This document shows, piece by piece, positions 24,458-31,368 of a stretch of 34,096 nt of DNA. Each line of letters begins with the position of its first letter. Positions within the stretch are counted from its first letter, which is position 1. Both the position numbers and the translations under genes were made by a program. Source of the DNA: a virus; IMG/VR virus record IMGVR_UViG_3300030685_000062, positions 1 to 34,096 of that record; one strand, given 5' to 3'. Below the pieces are notes generated by a model. The model worked only from the letters and a program-made list of their open reading frames with translations. It was not told where the DNA came from and searched no databases.

Positions 24458-24465
24458 CAAAGATA
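24458..24465 (-). promoter_or_regulatory. Possible -7 element for the 133-aa gene
   Basis: TATCTTTG on the minus strand, 33 bases upstream of ATG 24425 and right after the terminator of the DUF6261 gene. The -33 TTTG at the proper distance is missing. Confidence 0.4.
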
Positions 24466-24476
24466 TATAAAATTAC

Positions 24477-24508
24477 AAAAAAAATCCTCACATCGCTGCA
24501 AGGATTTT
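24477..24508 (-). terminator. Strong rho-independent terminator after the DUF6261 gene
   Basis: On the minus strand AAAATCCTTGCA pairs with TGTGAGGATTTT (24508-24481, two wobbles) around the loop GCGA, followed by a T-run to 24477. It ends the DUF6261 transcript. Confidence 0.85.
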
Positions 24509-24514
24509 AATAAG

Positions 24515-25252
24515 TTACACCGGTTTAGGGGTAGGGGGTTCTTTTTTCTCGGCGGCAATGCGTGCCAGGCGGTTATCTACCTGTTGGCGAAAATACTCGA
24601 TGTTGTAATTGAGTTTGTCAATCAGGTCATCGTAGGTGTTTTTACCGGATATCACTGCTTTGGCGTTGATAAGCAATACCAGGGAGTTGTAATTGGCGTC
24701 GATATGTTTCCGGTTATCCATTACATTGAGCGTTTTGGCTTTAATTTTTTCGGCTCCACGCTCCTTGAAATAATCGGTAATAACGATGTTCGATTCAATC
24801 AACGAGACTAACAGATTTGACAGGCCAATTTTGGCAATATCATCCTGATAGGTAGATTCTAATTCGTCATGGCGTACGGCAATCAACGTGCTTTGCTCCT
24901 GATACGGAAAAGTACGCATGTTGCCGTATTTATTCATCACGAACAGCACTCTTTTACCGGCATTTCGAATGGTTTCGTCGGGATCGAGCGCGGCTGATTT
25001 TACCTTTAACCTGAGGCTGGATTCTATTTCTCCACGCTGTTGAATGGAGTTTTGAATTTCCAGTGTCTTGTCACTTCCCCGGGTGCGGGACATGGCGGTG
25101 GTTTGATCGAGCACATTATAACTGTAATCGGTCATTACCGGCAATTGATTCATTTCGGTATTAGCGTTTACTAATCCGATCACAATGGTGTGGAACTGGT
25201 GATGCTCGCTGTTGTTGAGCCTCATCAAAGAGAATTTTGAGATTTGTTTCAT
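24515..25252 (-). CDS. DUF6261 family protein
   Basis: This 245-aa helical protein fits the DUF6261 family of Bacteroidetes by its start (KFSLMRLNNSEHHQFHTIVI) and by KRVLFVMNKYGNMRTFPYQE (about residues 100-119), both typical. The C-terminus is charged and Pro-rich (EKKEPPTPKPV). In chromosomes this family is common but has no known function. Here it lies within phage late genes between a SufE-like gene and a strong terminator. With no tail tube or capsid recognised nearby, a structural role cannot be excluded, but host-derived cargo is equally possible. Confidence 0.82.
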   Translation of the reverse strand: MKQISKFSLMRLNNSEHHQFHTIVIGLVNANTEMNQLPVMTDYSYNVLDQTTAMSRTRGSDKTLEIQNSIQQRGEIESSLRLKVKSAALDPDETIRNAGKRVLFVMNKYGNMRTFPYQEQSTLIAVRHDELESTYQDDIAKIGLSNLLVSLIESNIVITDYFKERGAEKIKAKTLNVMDNRKHIDANYNSLVLLINAKAVISGKNTYDDLIDKLNYNIEYFRQQVDNRLARIAAEKKEPPTPKPV

Positions 25253-25281
25253 AATTAATTGATGTTTTTTTAAGAATTCAA

Positions 25282-25482
25282 CCCCTAACCCCTAAAGGGG
25301 GATAAGAGGAAGACTTAGTTGGTTAGATAAATCGTGAATTATTTACTATTTTATTGATCGATCATAAAATATACGCAAAAATATAAGGCAAAATAAATAC
25401 ATAAAAGGACATATTTTAAAGAACCCCTAACCCCTAAAGGGGGATAAGAAAAGAAATAAAGAACCCCTAACCCCTAAAGGGG
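25282..25482 (+). repeat. Three copies of CCCCTAACCCCTAAAGGGG
   Basis: Copies at 25282-25300, 25424-25442 and 25464-25482 occupy most of the gap between the DUF6261 gene and the SufE-like gene, all in the same orientation. The gap also has an AT-rich centre with a possible minus-strand -7 element TATTTTTG (25383-25376). Confidence 0.9.
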
Positions 25483-25494
25483 AAAAAAAGAAGA

Positions 25495-25884
25495 TTAAAG
25501 TAGCAAGTAGAGCATCTGGAGGAGTGCTCCGTATCGTGCGGGGGTGAGGTGGTGAATGAGGTCGGTGCGGAAATGGAAGTCGATCAGGGTGTCGTATATT
25601 TCGTCACGGGTACATCCCTGAAATATTTCTTTGATCACCATTACGAGTCCTGCGGGTATGCATGAGTTAGAACGGCCGTAAATGTGCGCCACGTCGTCGA
25701 TATAGGTGCAACAAAAATAGGTGTTACTCATGCAGCCCTGTATTTTGTGAGCGGGGATAACGAGGTGTTCGGGCATGGGTGGCAATTCGTCGGAGAGAGC
25801 CATGAGGTAGTTGAACCGGTTGGGCCATTCTTCCAGAGAGTTGAATATATCAACAAATTCATTTTGGCGTTGTTTCAGGTTCAT
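25495..25884 (-). CDS. SufE-like sulfur-transfer protein
   Basis: This 129-aa protein fits the SufE fold over its whole length: an N-terminal helix with W20, then KIQGCMSNTYFC with Cys51, SNSCIPAGLVMVIKEIFQG (72-90), and HHLTPARYGALLQML near the C-terminus. These correspond to the conserved (I/V)-x-G-C-x-S, S-x-(A/C)-x-(I/V)-x-G-L and h-L-(S/T)-P-x-R motifs; Cys51 is the sulfur-accepting residue in E. coli SufE. SufE takes persulfide sulfur from the cysteine desulfurase SufS for Fe-S cluster assembly. No SufS or scaffold gene is in the window, so it would act with host partners. It sits among phage late genes, flanked on both sides by intergenic repeats. Confidence 0.88.
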   Translation of the reverse strand: MNLKQRQNEFVDIFNSLEEWPNRFNYLMALSDELPPMPEHLVIPAHKIQGCMSNTYFCCTYIDDVAHIYGRSNSCIPAGLVMVIKEIFQGCTRDEIYDTLIDFHFRTDLIHHLTPARYGALLQMLYLLL

Positions 25885-25902
25885 GGTTTTTCTTGTCTTA
25901 CT

Positions 25903-25920
25903 CCCCTTTAGGGGTTGGGG
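25903..25920 (-). repeat. Inverted copy of the CCCCTAACCCCTAAAGGGG repeat
   Basis: A slightly shortened copy (CCCCAACCCCTAAAGGGG on the minus strand) separates the SufE-like gene from the 184-aa gene. Confidence 0.85.
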
Positions 25921-25925
25921 GTTCT

Positions 25926-26480
25926 CTATTTTACTGAATTTTCATTGTCAAACAGGGCTGTCCAACCCATGCGACCCTCGAATAGTTCGGGGATAATGGG
26001 GACTATGTTGGCGGGAAACTTTATGAGCTTCAGGGCACAGGCGTCGAGGTCGGTTTGGTCGGTCTGCATTTGTTCAAGGATCGCGTTGAGTATGTTGTTG
26101 CAATTGTTCATCAACAGGGCTTCGTTCAGGTTATCGTTGTTGGACATGTTGTATTCGCTGCATACGCTGATTCCCATTTTTTCGGAGACGCCATCGGTGA
26201 CGGTAGAGTCGTATGAAAACGCGCCGTATTCAATGAATAGGGTGATACCGCGTGCATTTTTTACGGAATCGCGTACAAACTTTTCGTTGGAGCTGACAAT
26301 AAAGGCACCGATAGCGTCGATCACGTTATTTTCGCCCTGATCCATGATATCGGCTACCATCTCATCATACCCGGCACTACGGCTGACGGCTGGTTGTGAA
26401 AAATGATCCTGCAACACGGATTTGGGTACGAACCGTGAGTAGTAGCGAAAAATATTGAGTATAAAGTCTTGTTTGGTCAT
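25926..26480 (-). CDS. Tail-completion-like structural protein, 184 aa
   Basis: This alpha/beta protein starts MTKQDFILNIFRYYSRF. It has a pattern seen in phage neck/tail-terminator-type proteins: a hydrophobic strand ITLFIEYGAFSYDS, an N/D-rich turn, a helix with LNAILEQMQTDQTDLDACAL, and a final FEGRMGWTALF motif. The position after the portal and connector genes fits a neck or tail-completion role. The family name is not known to me and the role is inferred. The gene starts at the edge of a tandem-repeat array (26481-26632). Confidence 0.65.
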   Translation of the reverse strand: MTKQDFILNIFRYYSRFVPKSVLQDHFSQPAVSRSAGYDEMVADIMDQGENNVIDAIGAFIVSSNEKFVRDSVKNARGITLFIEYGAFSYDSTVTDGVSEKMGISVCSEYNMSNNDNLNEALLMNNCNNILNAILEQMQTDQTDLDACALKLIKFPANIVPIIPELFEGRMGWTALFDNENSVK

Positions 26481-26632
26481 TGGTTGATTGGTTAATTAGT
26501 TAATTGGTTAATTGGTTAATTGGTTAATTGGTTGATTGGTTGATTGGTTGATTGGTTAATTGGTTAACTGGTTAATTAGTTAATTGGTTAATTGGTTGAT
26601 TAGTTAATTAGTTAATTGGTTAACTGGTTAAT
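26481..26632. repeat. Octamer tandem array (TGGTTRAT)n
   Basis: About 19 consecutive 8-bp units, mostly TGGTTAAT and TGGTTGAT with a few TAGTTAAT and TGGTTAAC variants, fill the gap upstream of the 184-aa gene. The array reaches into the 3' end of the 309-aa gene and supplies its stop codon. The unit begins one base after the ATG of the 184-aa gene (26480). Confidence 0.9.
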
Positions 26633-27549
26633 CGGGTAATGGTGTATGCACTTATGCCGGTTTGGGAGGCGAGTTCGTCGATTTTTACGCCGGAACTGAG
26701 GGCGGTGTTGATGGAATCCTTCAGGGCTTTGACCTGTGCGTTGTAGAATTCGATCACGTTTTTATCTTCGACAAATGAATAGCCTTCTTTTTCGAGGTAA
26801 AGCAGTATTTCGGACATGCCCAGGTTGATCTTGGAACTGTCGTCATCGTCACCGGTTTTTGTTGATTCGTAGAGTACGCTGTAAACAGGATGCTCCCGGA
26901 AGAACATGACAATGGAGGTAAACCAGTACATCACTCCGAAGGGTATTTCGGGCGAGTAGGTCTTGACACGGTGCATGGATAGGTCGTAGAGCACGCACAT
27001 GATTTTATTCAGGCAAAAGGTTTGTACTTTCGGGTCCTCGGCTTCACGGTAGGCATTGAGCAGGTCCACACAGTCGATAAACTTACGTGCGGTGATGTTG
27101 GTCTCCACTGTGACATCGCGGTCGAACGTCGGGGCGTCTATCCATCCTGAGAGTGGGTTGTGGTTGAAGTCGTAATTGGGTACGATCTTGTTACCGTCGA
27201 GGGTGAAGGCAAATTTGATTTGTTCGGCCAGTTGAATGAGGTTGAATTGAATGTTTTCCTCGATTTCCTGTTCGTGAGCGAGCATCTCAATGAACCGTTG
27301 TTTTCCTCTGAATATCCGGTAAAAAGTGAGATAAAACAGGCGTTTGGTGCAAAAAATAAAACCCCTTTTTAAAGATGGTCGGTAGCCGGTGAGGACTATG
27401 AGGACGTTGAGCCGAAACTGAAACGGGGTGATCTCGTTGGAGAATAAGAGCATCAGGTTCCGGAACACGGCGGGGATGTGATCGGGGCGAATGTCATCCC
27501 AGGAGTCGGGGAGGGAAATGGTGGTGCGTTTTAAGGTTATAACTTTCAT
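26620..27549 (-). CDS. Hypothetical late protein, 309 aa, with HTH-like C-terminus
   Basis: This largely helical protein begins MKVITLKRTTISLPDSWDDI. It carries a basic aromatic patch at about residues 62-83 (KRGFIFCTKRLFYLTFYRIF). The C-terminus VKIDELASQTGISAYTITRL (about residues 288-307) looks like an HTH. The last residues are encoded by the octamer array, so the C-terminus may vary between relatives. Its place in the connector region is compatible with a head-tail or tail-assembly role; the HTH hints at a regulatory part. No family recognised. Confidence 0.7.
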   Translation of the reverse strand: MKVITLKRTTISLPDSWDDIRPDHIPAVFRNLMLLFSNEITPFQFRLNVLIVLTGYRPSLKRGFIFCTKRLFYLTFYRIFRGKQRFIEMLAHEQEIEENIQFNLIQLAEQIKFAFTLDGNKIVPNYDFNHNPLSGWIDAPTFDRDVTVETNITARKFIDCVDLLNAYREAEDPKVQTFCLNKIMCVLYDLSMHRVKTYSPEIPFGVMYWFTSIVMFFREHPVYSVLYESTKTGDDDDSSKINLGMSEILLYLEKEGYSFVEDKNVIEFYNAQVKALKDSINTALSSGVKIDELASQTGISAYTITRLTS

Positions 27550-27590
27550 GGTTTAGGGGACTTTGGGGACGTTGGGGACTATATTAGGTA

Positions 27591-28136
27591 TTATGTATTA
27601 TGGATTATAAATGGTTCGCACACTCCAGCCGAATAAAATGCAGCTGCTTTGAGAGCTGTCGATACTTTTTCTTTTGTTGGTATATCATTGCTTTGAATTG
27701 AATGTAAAGCACCTAATGCGTAGGGAGCACCACAACCGCATGACAAAATTCCATTCATGCTTTCGGCAACCTGATAATCTGAATAAATTTCAAATAATCT
27801 GTTTTTATAGGCAACTAAAAAAGTACCTCCCATGTCTTCTCCATCTTTTGTTTTTTGCATAAACCCTCCATCAACAAAACATTTTCGAATAGCATCAATA
27901 AAATCAGTACATAAGTATTCGTAAATATCCTTATTCTTGATTTCAGGTAGTTTTAGTGAAAACCGTAATAACTGAATCATCCGGAATGAAGATGTACATC
28001 CGATTAAGAATGGACCATTTTTAAAGACTTTAGGGTCTTTTCTGATCGTAATTTCATAACCTGAACACCCTGCTGAATCAGCACCCATAGTTACTGTTTT
28101 AGTTTTCTTATCGATAAATCCTACAATACATGTCAT
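27591..28136 (-). CDS. Proteasome/HslV-like Ntn hydrolase
   Basis: This 181-aa protein begins MTCIVGFIDKKTKTVTMGAD. After Met removal Thr1 would be the N-terminal nucleophile. GADSA (Asp19 in mature numbering) and the Lys in DPKVFKN (K35) correspond to the Asp17/Lys33 pair of HslV and proteasome beta subunits. PFLIGCTSSFRMIQLL and a glycine-rich ILSCGCGAPYALGAL complete the family pattern. It should form an oligomeric peptidase ring or a monomeric Ntn amidohydrolase. No unfoldase (HslU) is nearby. Phages of several kinds carry such genes, function unclear. It follows the DUF6712-like gene and the 38-aa frame; the DNA is more AT-rich than that of its neighbours. Confidence 0.85.
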   Translation of the reverse strand: MTCIVGFIDKKTKTVTMGADSAGCSGYEITIRKDPKVFKNGPFLIGCTSSFRMIQLLRFSLKLPEIKNKDIYEYLCTDFIDAIRKCFVDGGFMQKTKDGEDMGGTFLVAYKNRLFEIYSDYQVAESMNGILSCGCGAPYALGALHSIQSNDIPTKEKVSTALKAAAFYSAGVCEPFIIHNT

Positions 28137-28158
28137 AATTACAATTTATTTAAAGTTA

Positions 28159-28275
28159 TTATCTTCCTGATGGAGTTGGTGGATTACATGGGCGTCCGGA
28201 CGGTCTACTGGGTGTAATGCATTGAGCCATCGGTAATGTGCTTTGTGCTAAAATTCTTGGTTTTGAATAATTCAT
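28159..28275 (-). CDS. Possible 38-aa Pro/Arg-rich peptide
   Basis: A short frame from ATG 28275 to TAA 28159 encodes a peptide ending TPSRPSGRPCNPPTPSGR, with Cys19 and Cys30. It lies 22 bases upstream of the Ntn hydrolase ATG and fills an otherwise empty gap of about 190 bases. It could be a real small late gene; codon-level conservation would decide. Confidence 0.4.
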   Translation of the reverse strand: MNYSKPRILAQSTLPMAQCITPSRPSGRPCNPPTPSGR

Positions 28276-28327
28276 ATTAATATGTTTTAATTAGATTTTA
28301 TATTTTGTTATGTATATTCATGACTAA

Positions 28328-29275
28328 TTAATAAACAAATGAATCGTTTTCACAACTTCCTTGTGGTTTATAGGTCTGAGTAGAGGCGCGTCCCTGGGTT
28401 TCGGTGATGGCTTCGGTGGATAGCTTCAGATCCAGGGCACGCCAGTAGGCATCGGCTTTGGTTTGGAACGTGATGGCTACTTTTTCGCGTATATAGGTTT
28501 CGGATAGGTCCTTTTTGTTTTTGGAGTCCATCTCGTTGTTGATCTCGAGGCGAATGGTTTCGGGCAGGCAATAGTAGGACAGGCGAATGCAGGCACGTGC
28601 CATGGTTTCGTAACACACTGCCCGGGCGATGTCGTCGGTCTTTTCAGGGGCTTTCTTGCGGGAGAGTACGCAGTCGTTCCACACTTCGCGAACTATCCAG
28701 GAGGTATTTAGCATAAAGTATTCGTCGGAGATACCGAGCCACTTTTTGAAGTCGTCGAGCTTCACGGGTATTTCGTTGATGGATTTTTGAGCGGCTGAAT
28801 TTTTCCAGTCGGTAAACCGCTCGACATTGGCTTCGAGTACCTTGATCAGCTGATTCATCCAGAACCATGCATCGGTGATGAGTTTATTTTCGAGCTGGTC
28901 CTGTTGGTATTTATAGATCGTTGTTTCGTCGGTACCCTTTTTGATCGTAATGCCGTCGTTCCCGATTTTGGCAATCAGGAATATGGTGTGGTGATACATG
29001 GCGAAATTGGCCATCGCGTACTGCAGGTGATCTTTGGCGAGGGCATTGAGTTCGGCAGCAGTGGGGACGTTGGGGACATCGGTGACGGTGGTGGCTGCCG
29101 TGGAGGTACAAATCTTATCGTACAACGCCTGACCGATAAGCTGAGCTAATTCGACACCGATTTTGAATAACGTACTTTCGATGTTGTCGTAAGCGAGCGT
29201 TACATTAACGCCAGAGAGCTTTGATTTAAAGTCGGCGGCGAAGGAGGAACGGGTGAATGGGATATTTAGGGCCAT
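28328..29275 (-). CDS. DUF6712-like phage structural protein (head-tail connector region)
   Basis: This 315-aa mainly helical protein follows the portal gene. Its segment DHLQYAMANFAMYHHTIFLI, then IGNDGITIKKGT and WFWMNQLIKVLEANVERF (about residues 81-160), fits my memory of the DUF6712 family of Bacteroidetes phage structural proteins. A stretch TDVPNVPTAAEL (about 64-75) is encoded by GGGGAC-type repeat DNA, a likely insertion in a surface loop. Expected role: connector between portal and tail or minor head protein. It is not a plausible major capsid protein by fold. Confidence 0.7.
   Translation of the reverse strand: MALNIPFTRSSFAADFKSKLSGVNVTLAYDNIESTLFKIGVELAQLIGQALYDKICTSTAATTVTDVPNVPTAAELNALAKDHLQYAMANFAMYHHTIFLIAKIGNDGITIKKGTDETTIYKYQQDQLENKLITDAWFWMNQLIKVLEANVERFTDWKNSAAQKSINEIPVKLDDFKKWLGISDEYFMLNTSWIVREVWNDCVLSRKKAPEKTDDIARAVCYETMARACIRLSYYCLPETIRLEINNEMDSKNKKDLSETYIREKVAITFQTKADAYWRALDLKLSTEAITETQGRASTQTYKPQGSCENDSFVY
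29062..29085. repeat. GGGGAC-type repeat inside a coding region
   Basis: GTGGGGACGTTGGGGACATC on the plus strand belongs to the GGGGAC-N3 family. It lies in frame within the DUF6712-like gene and encodes residues around DVPNVP. Confidence 0.65.
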
Positions 29276-29293
29276 GGTTGATTATTTATAGAA

Positions 29294-29391
29294 CCCCTAA
29301 CCCCTAAAGGGGGATAAGAGTGGGTTAGTATTGGTTATTAATTTATCTTTCATAATAAACTTGGTCTTTACACCCCTTTAGGGGCTTGGGG
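29294..29391. repeat. Facing copies of the CCCCTAACCCCTAAAGGGG repeat
   Basis: A forward copy (29294-29312) and an inverted copy (29373-29391, with CTTGGGG end) flank the gap between the DUF6712-like gene and the portal gene. The portal stop codon (29396-29398) lies directly beside the second copy, in a duplicated repeat edge. Confidence 0.85.
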
Positions 29392-29395
29392 TTCT

Positions 29396-30937
29396 TTAGG
29401 GGTTCTTTGGGGCCTCTGCTGTGGCCGTATTCGTCAACCGGTCCTTGGGTGTTGTTTCCTGTTGTTTTGCCGGGATATCGATCCAGAAGCCTAATTTTAT
29501 TCCCTGAGCTTTAGCTGAAGGAAAATTGATCTGAATAGCCCGGTTGAGTTCCTGAAGAATAAAAAATTCGTCCCATGTGAGCGTAGATACATACAACAGG
29601 TAATTGTAGTACACATCGGCACCGGCAAGGGAAATGACGCCATCTTTATCGACTCCAGTTAATGCTCCGGGAATACCCAACGAAGCAAGCACGACCTGGT
29701 CGGACCGCTTATCGTTGCTGTTGATTGATTCGATGAATTCTTTGAACTTACCGGGGAAATCTTCGAACTTCCATGGATTATCACCCCACTGGGTGGTAGC
29801 ATATAGTTTGCCCTGGTTCTTTCCTTCGCCGGACATCAGCGAAGTAATACGTTTGAGTTCACAGTTGATCAGGTCGTCCACCATCGTTTCAAAGAAGCGG
29901 AAAGGTTTACCGATGTCGTCCACCAGCTTAACACCGCGGTATTCGGTTTGCAGGGGCGTATCAGGATCACCCATCAGGTTGTTGGAACAAATGCTCTCGA
30001 GTATCGTTTTTTGCTGCATGTACCAGTCGCCCGGGATAATGACGTGAACGTGGGCATTGAGGGCATTTTTATAATATGAGTTGGTGTACTTTGGTGCCAG
30101 GTTGGACGACTTAATGTATTCGGAAGCTCCCTTGAACCAGTCGGAATATGCGTATACCCATTTGGTAAAATTTTCGTCGGCATTGAAAGCGATCGAATAC
30201 GGATATTTAAACGGGGCGCGTGGATCGAAACGCGGGAAAACGTCGTACTGGTGAGAAGATATGTATAACCAATCACCAACGATCACGGACTGGCAATCTT
30301 CCATTTTAATGCGACGATTGACGAAATCACCTACGGCAGCGGGACGGGCTTCGTCGGAACCGACATACGACAATGCATCAATCGAAGCGGGTGCACCGAT
30401 ACGACGTCCTTTGTTCATGTTGTATTTTGTGACACATGTTTTGACGAAATAATAGTCGGTAGCGAGTTTTTTGAGGTATTTCCAATAATGTGGATATCCT
30501 TTTTCTTCCCAACTTTCGAGCCAGTTTTCAATGTTTGAATCAACCCAGGGAACCCTGACGCGGCGTTTGTCTTTTCCTTCGCCAATGGTTTGCTCCTGAT
30601 ACAGGCGCGGACCTTTTCCGAATAAGAAATTAACCTGTTTTTTTATCAGTTGAGGGATTAACTTATGTTCGCCTGTTGTGGCTGCCACTTCCTGAGGGTA
30701 CAAGTTATGTCCTTCGCCCCAATAGGGTACATTAAAATCACCAAGGCGCATCGAAACGCGATCGTTTGTGTATTTGCTGTACAGGGTCTGAAATTCGCGG
30801 GTAGTGATATCCTGACGTTCGGATACTCCCTGGATCTCGAAAGTTACGACATTGGCCTGTGAAATAGCCACACCGCGATGGTTGTTTACCCAATCGACTT
30901 TTATTTCACTTTCAGGGATTAATTTTTTCATATTCAT
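29396..30937 (-). CDS. Portal protein
   Basis: This protein of about 513 aa forms the dodecameric portal through which DNA is packaged. I start it at ATG 30937, just after the upstream stop; in-frame ATGs at 30955 and 30970 (overlapping the 104-aa gene) are possible and would give up to 524 aa. Recognisable portal-type features include ELKRITSLMSGEG (a loop/helix near the tunnel), KQVNFLFGKGPRLY in the N-terminal wing and a helical C-terminal part (YYNYLLYVSTLTWDEFFIL). Order terminase, portal, connector supports it. The final residues (APKNP) are encoded by an intergenic-repeat edge. Confidence 0.85.
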   Translation of the reverse strand: MNMKKLIPESEIKVDWVNNHRGVAISQANVVTFEIQGVSERQDITTREFQTLYSKYTNDRVSMRLGDFNVPYWGEGHNLYPQEVAATTGEHKLIPQLIKKQVNFLFGKGPRLYQEQTIGEGKDKRRVRVPWVDSNIENWLESWEEKGYPHYWKYLKKLATDYYFVKTCVTKYNMNKGRRIGAPASIDALSYVGSDEARPAAVGDFVNRRIKMEDCQSVIVGDWLYISSHQYDVFPRFDPRAPFKYPYSIAFNADENFTKWVYAYSDWFKGASEYIKSSNLAPKYTNSYYKNALNAHVHVIIPGDWYMQQKTILESICSNNLMGDPDTPLQTEYRGVKLVDDIGKPFRFFETMVDDLINCELKRITSLMSGEGKNQGKLYATTQWGDNPWKFEDFPGKFKEFIESINSNDKRSDQVVLASLGIPGALTGVDKDGVISLAGADVYYNYLLYVSTLTWDEFFILQELNRAIQINFPSAKAQGIKLGFWIDIPAKQQETTPKDRLTNTATAEAPKNP

Positions 30938-30945
30938 TGATTTAT

Positions 30946-31260
30946 TCAAAACCATTTTATTGTAAGCCACTCATTTGAGGGTGGGAAAGCTATTTTGCGG
31001 ATCAGTTTTTTAAAACAGGTACGGGCTTCACCGGTATTGACATTTTCGAAGAATAAGTAATGATCGGAATTTACGGCTAATCCTTCGGTTTTCATTGCTG
31101 GCCGGATACGGCAATCTTCGTATTTGCGGATTTGTCCGTACTCATTTCGCTGTAAATCGCAGGTTATGAAAATAATGGCAAATGTGGCTCCGGGAATGAG
31201 TTTAATATTGCGGATCCGCGTAAATGCATCGGTACCTGAAATTGTTTTTTCCATATACAA
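30946..31260 (-). CDS. Conserved-type phage hypothetical protein, 104 aa
   Basis: The protein begins MYMEKTISGTDAFTRIRNIK and has LIPGATFAIIFITCDLQRNE, a Cys-rich centre and the C-terminal motif CFKKLIRKIAFPPSNEWLTI. Short proteins with the ending KLIRxVAFPPxxxWxxxxW are familiar to me from Bacteroidetes phages next to the portal gene. The function is unknown. The stop is 8 bases upstream of the chosen portal start, so the two genes are tightly linked. Confidence 0.75.
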   Translation of the reverse strand: MYMEKTISGTDAFTRIRNIKLIPGATFAIIFITCDLQRNEYGQIRKYEDCRIRPAMKTEGLAVNSDHYLFFENVNTGEARTCFKKLIRKIAFPPSNEWLTIKWF

Positions 31261-31305
31261 AAAAAGTCGAAATTGAGGGATTTTAAAAGGACAGAAAAGA
31301 AAGAA

Positions 31306-31324
31306 CCCCTAACCCCTAAAGGGG
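31306..31324 (+). repeat. CCCCTAACCCCTAAAGGGG repeat
   Basis: An exact copy in the gap between the 104-aa and 64-aa genes, directly next to a terminator. Confidence 0.9.
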
Positions 31325-31330
31325 AATAAG

Positions 31331-31362
31331 AAAAGCCCCGAAGAATGAACGTCGGGGCTTTT
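31331..31362. terminator. Bidirectional rho-independent terminator
   Basis: AAAAGCCCCGA (31331-31341) pairs perfectly with TCGGGGCTTTT (31352-31362). It follows the 64-aa gene on the minus strand and lies between the terminase and portal genes, so late transcription must pass it or restart. Confidence 0.8.
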
Positions 31363-31368
31363 ATTGAA

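Noticed and set aside
28328-29275. 315-aa protein as major capsid protein
   Set aside because: It is predicted mainly helical and fits DUF6712-type connector proteins better than an HK97 fold.
29634-30047. 137-aa plus-strand open frame
   Set aside because: It is antisense to the portal gene and shows no independent coding evidence.
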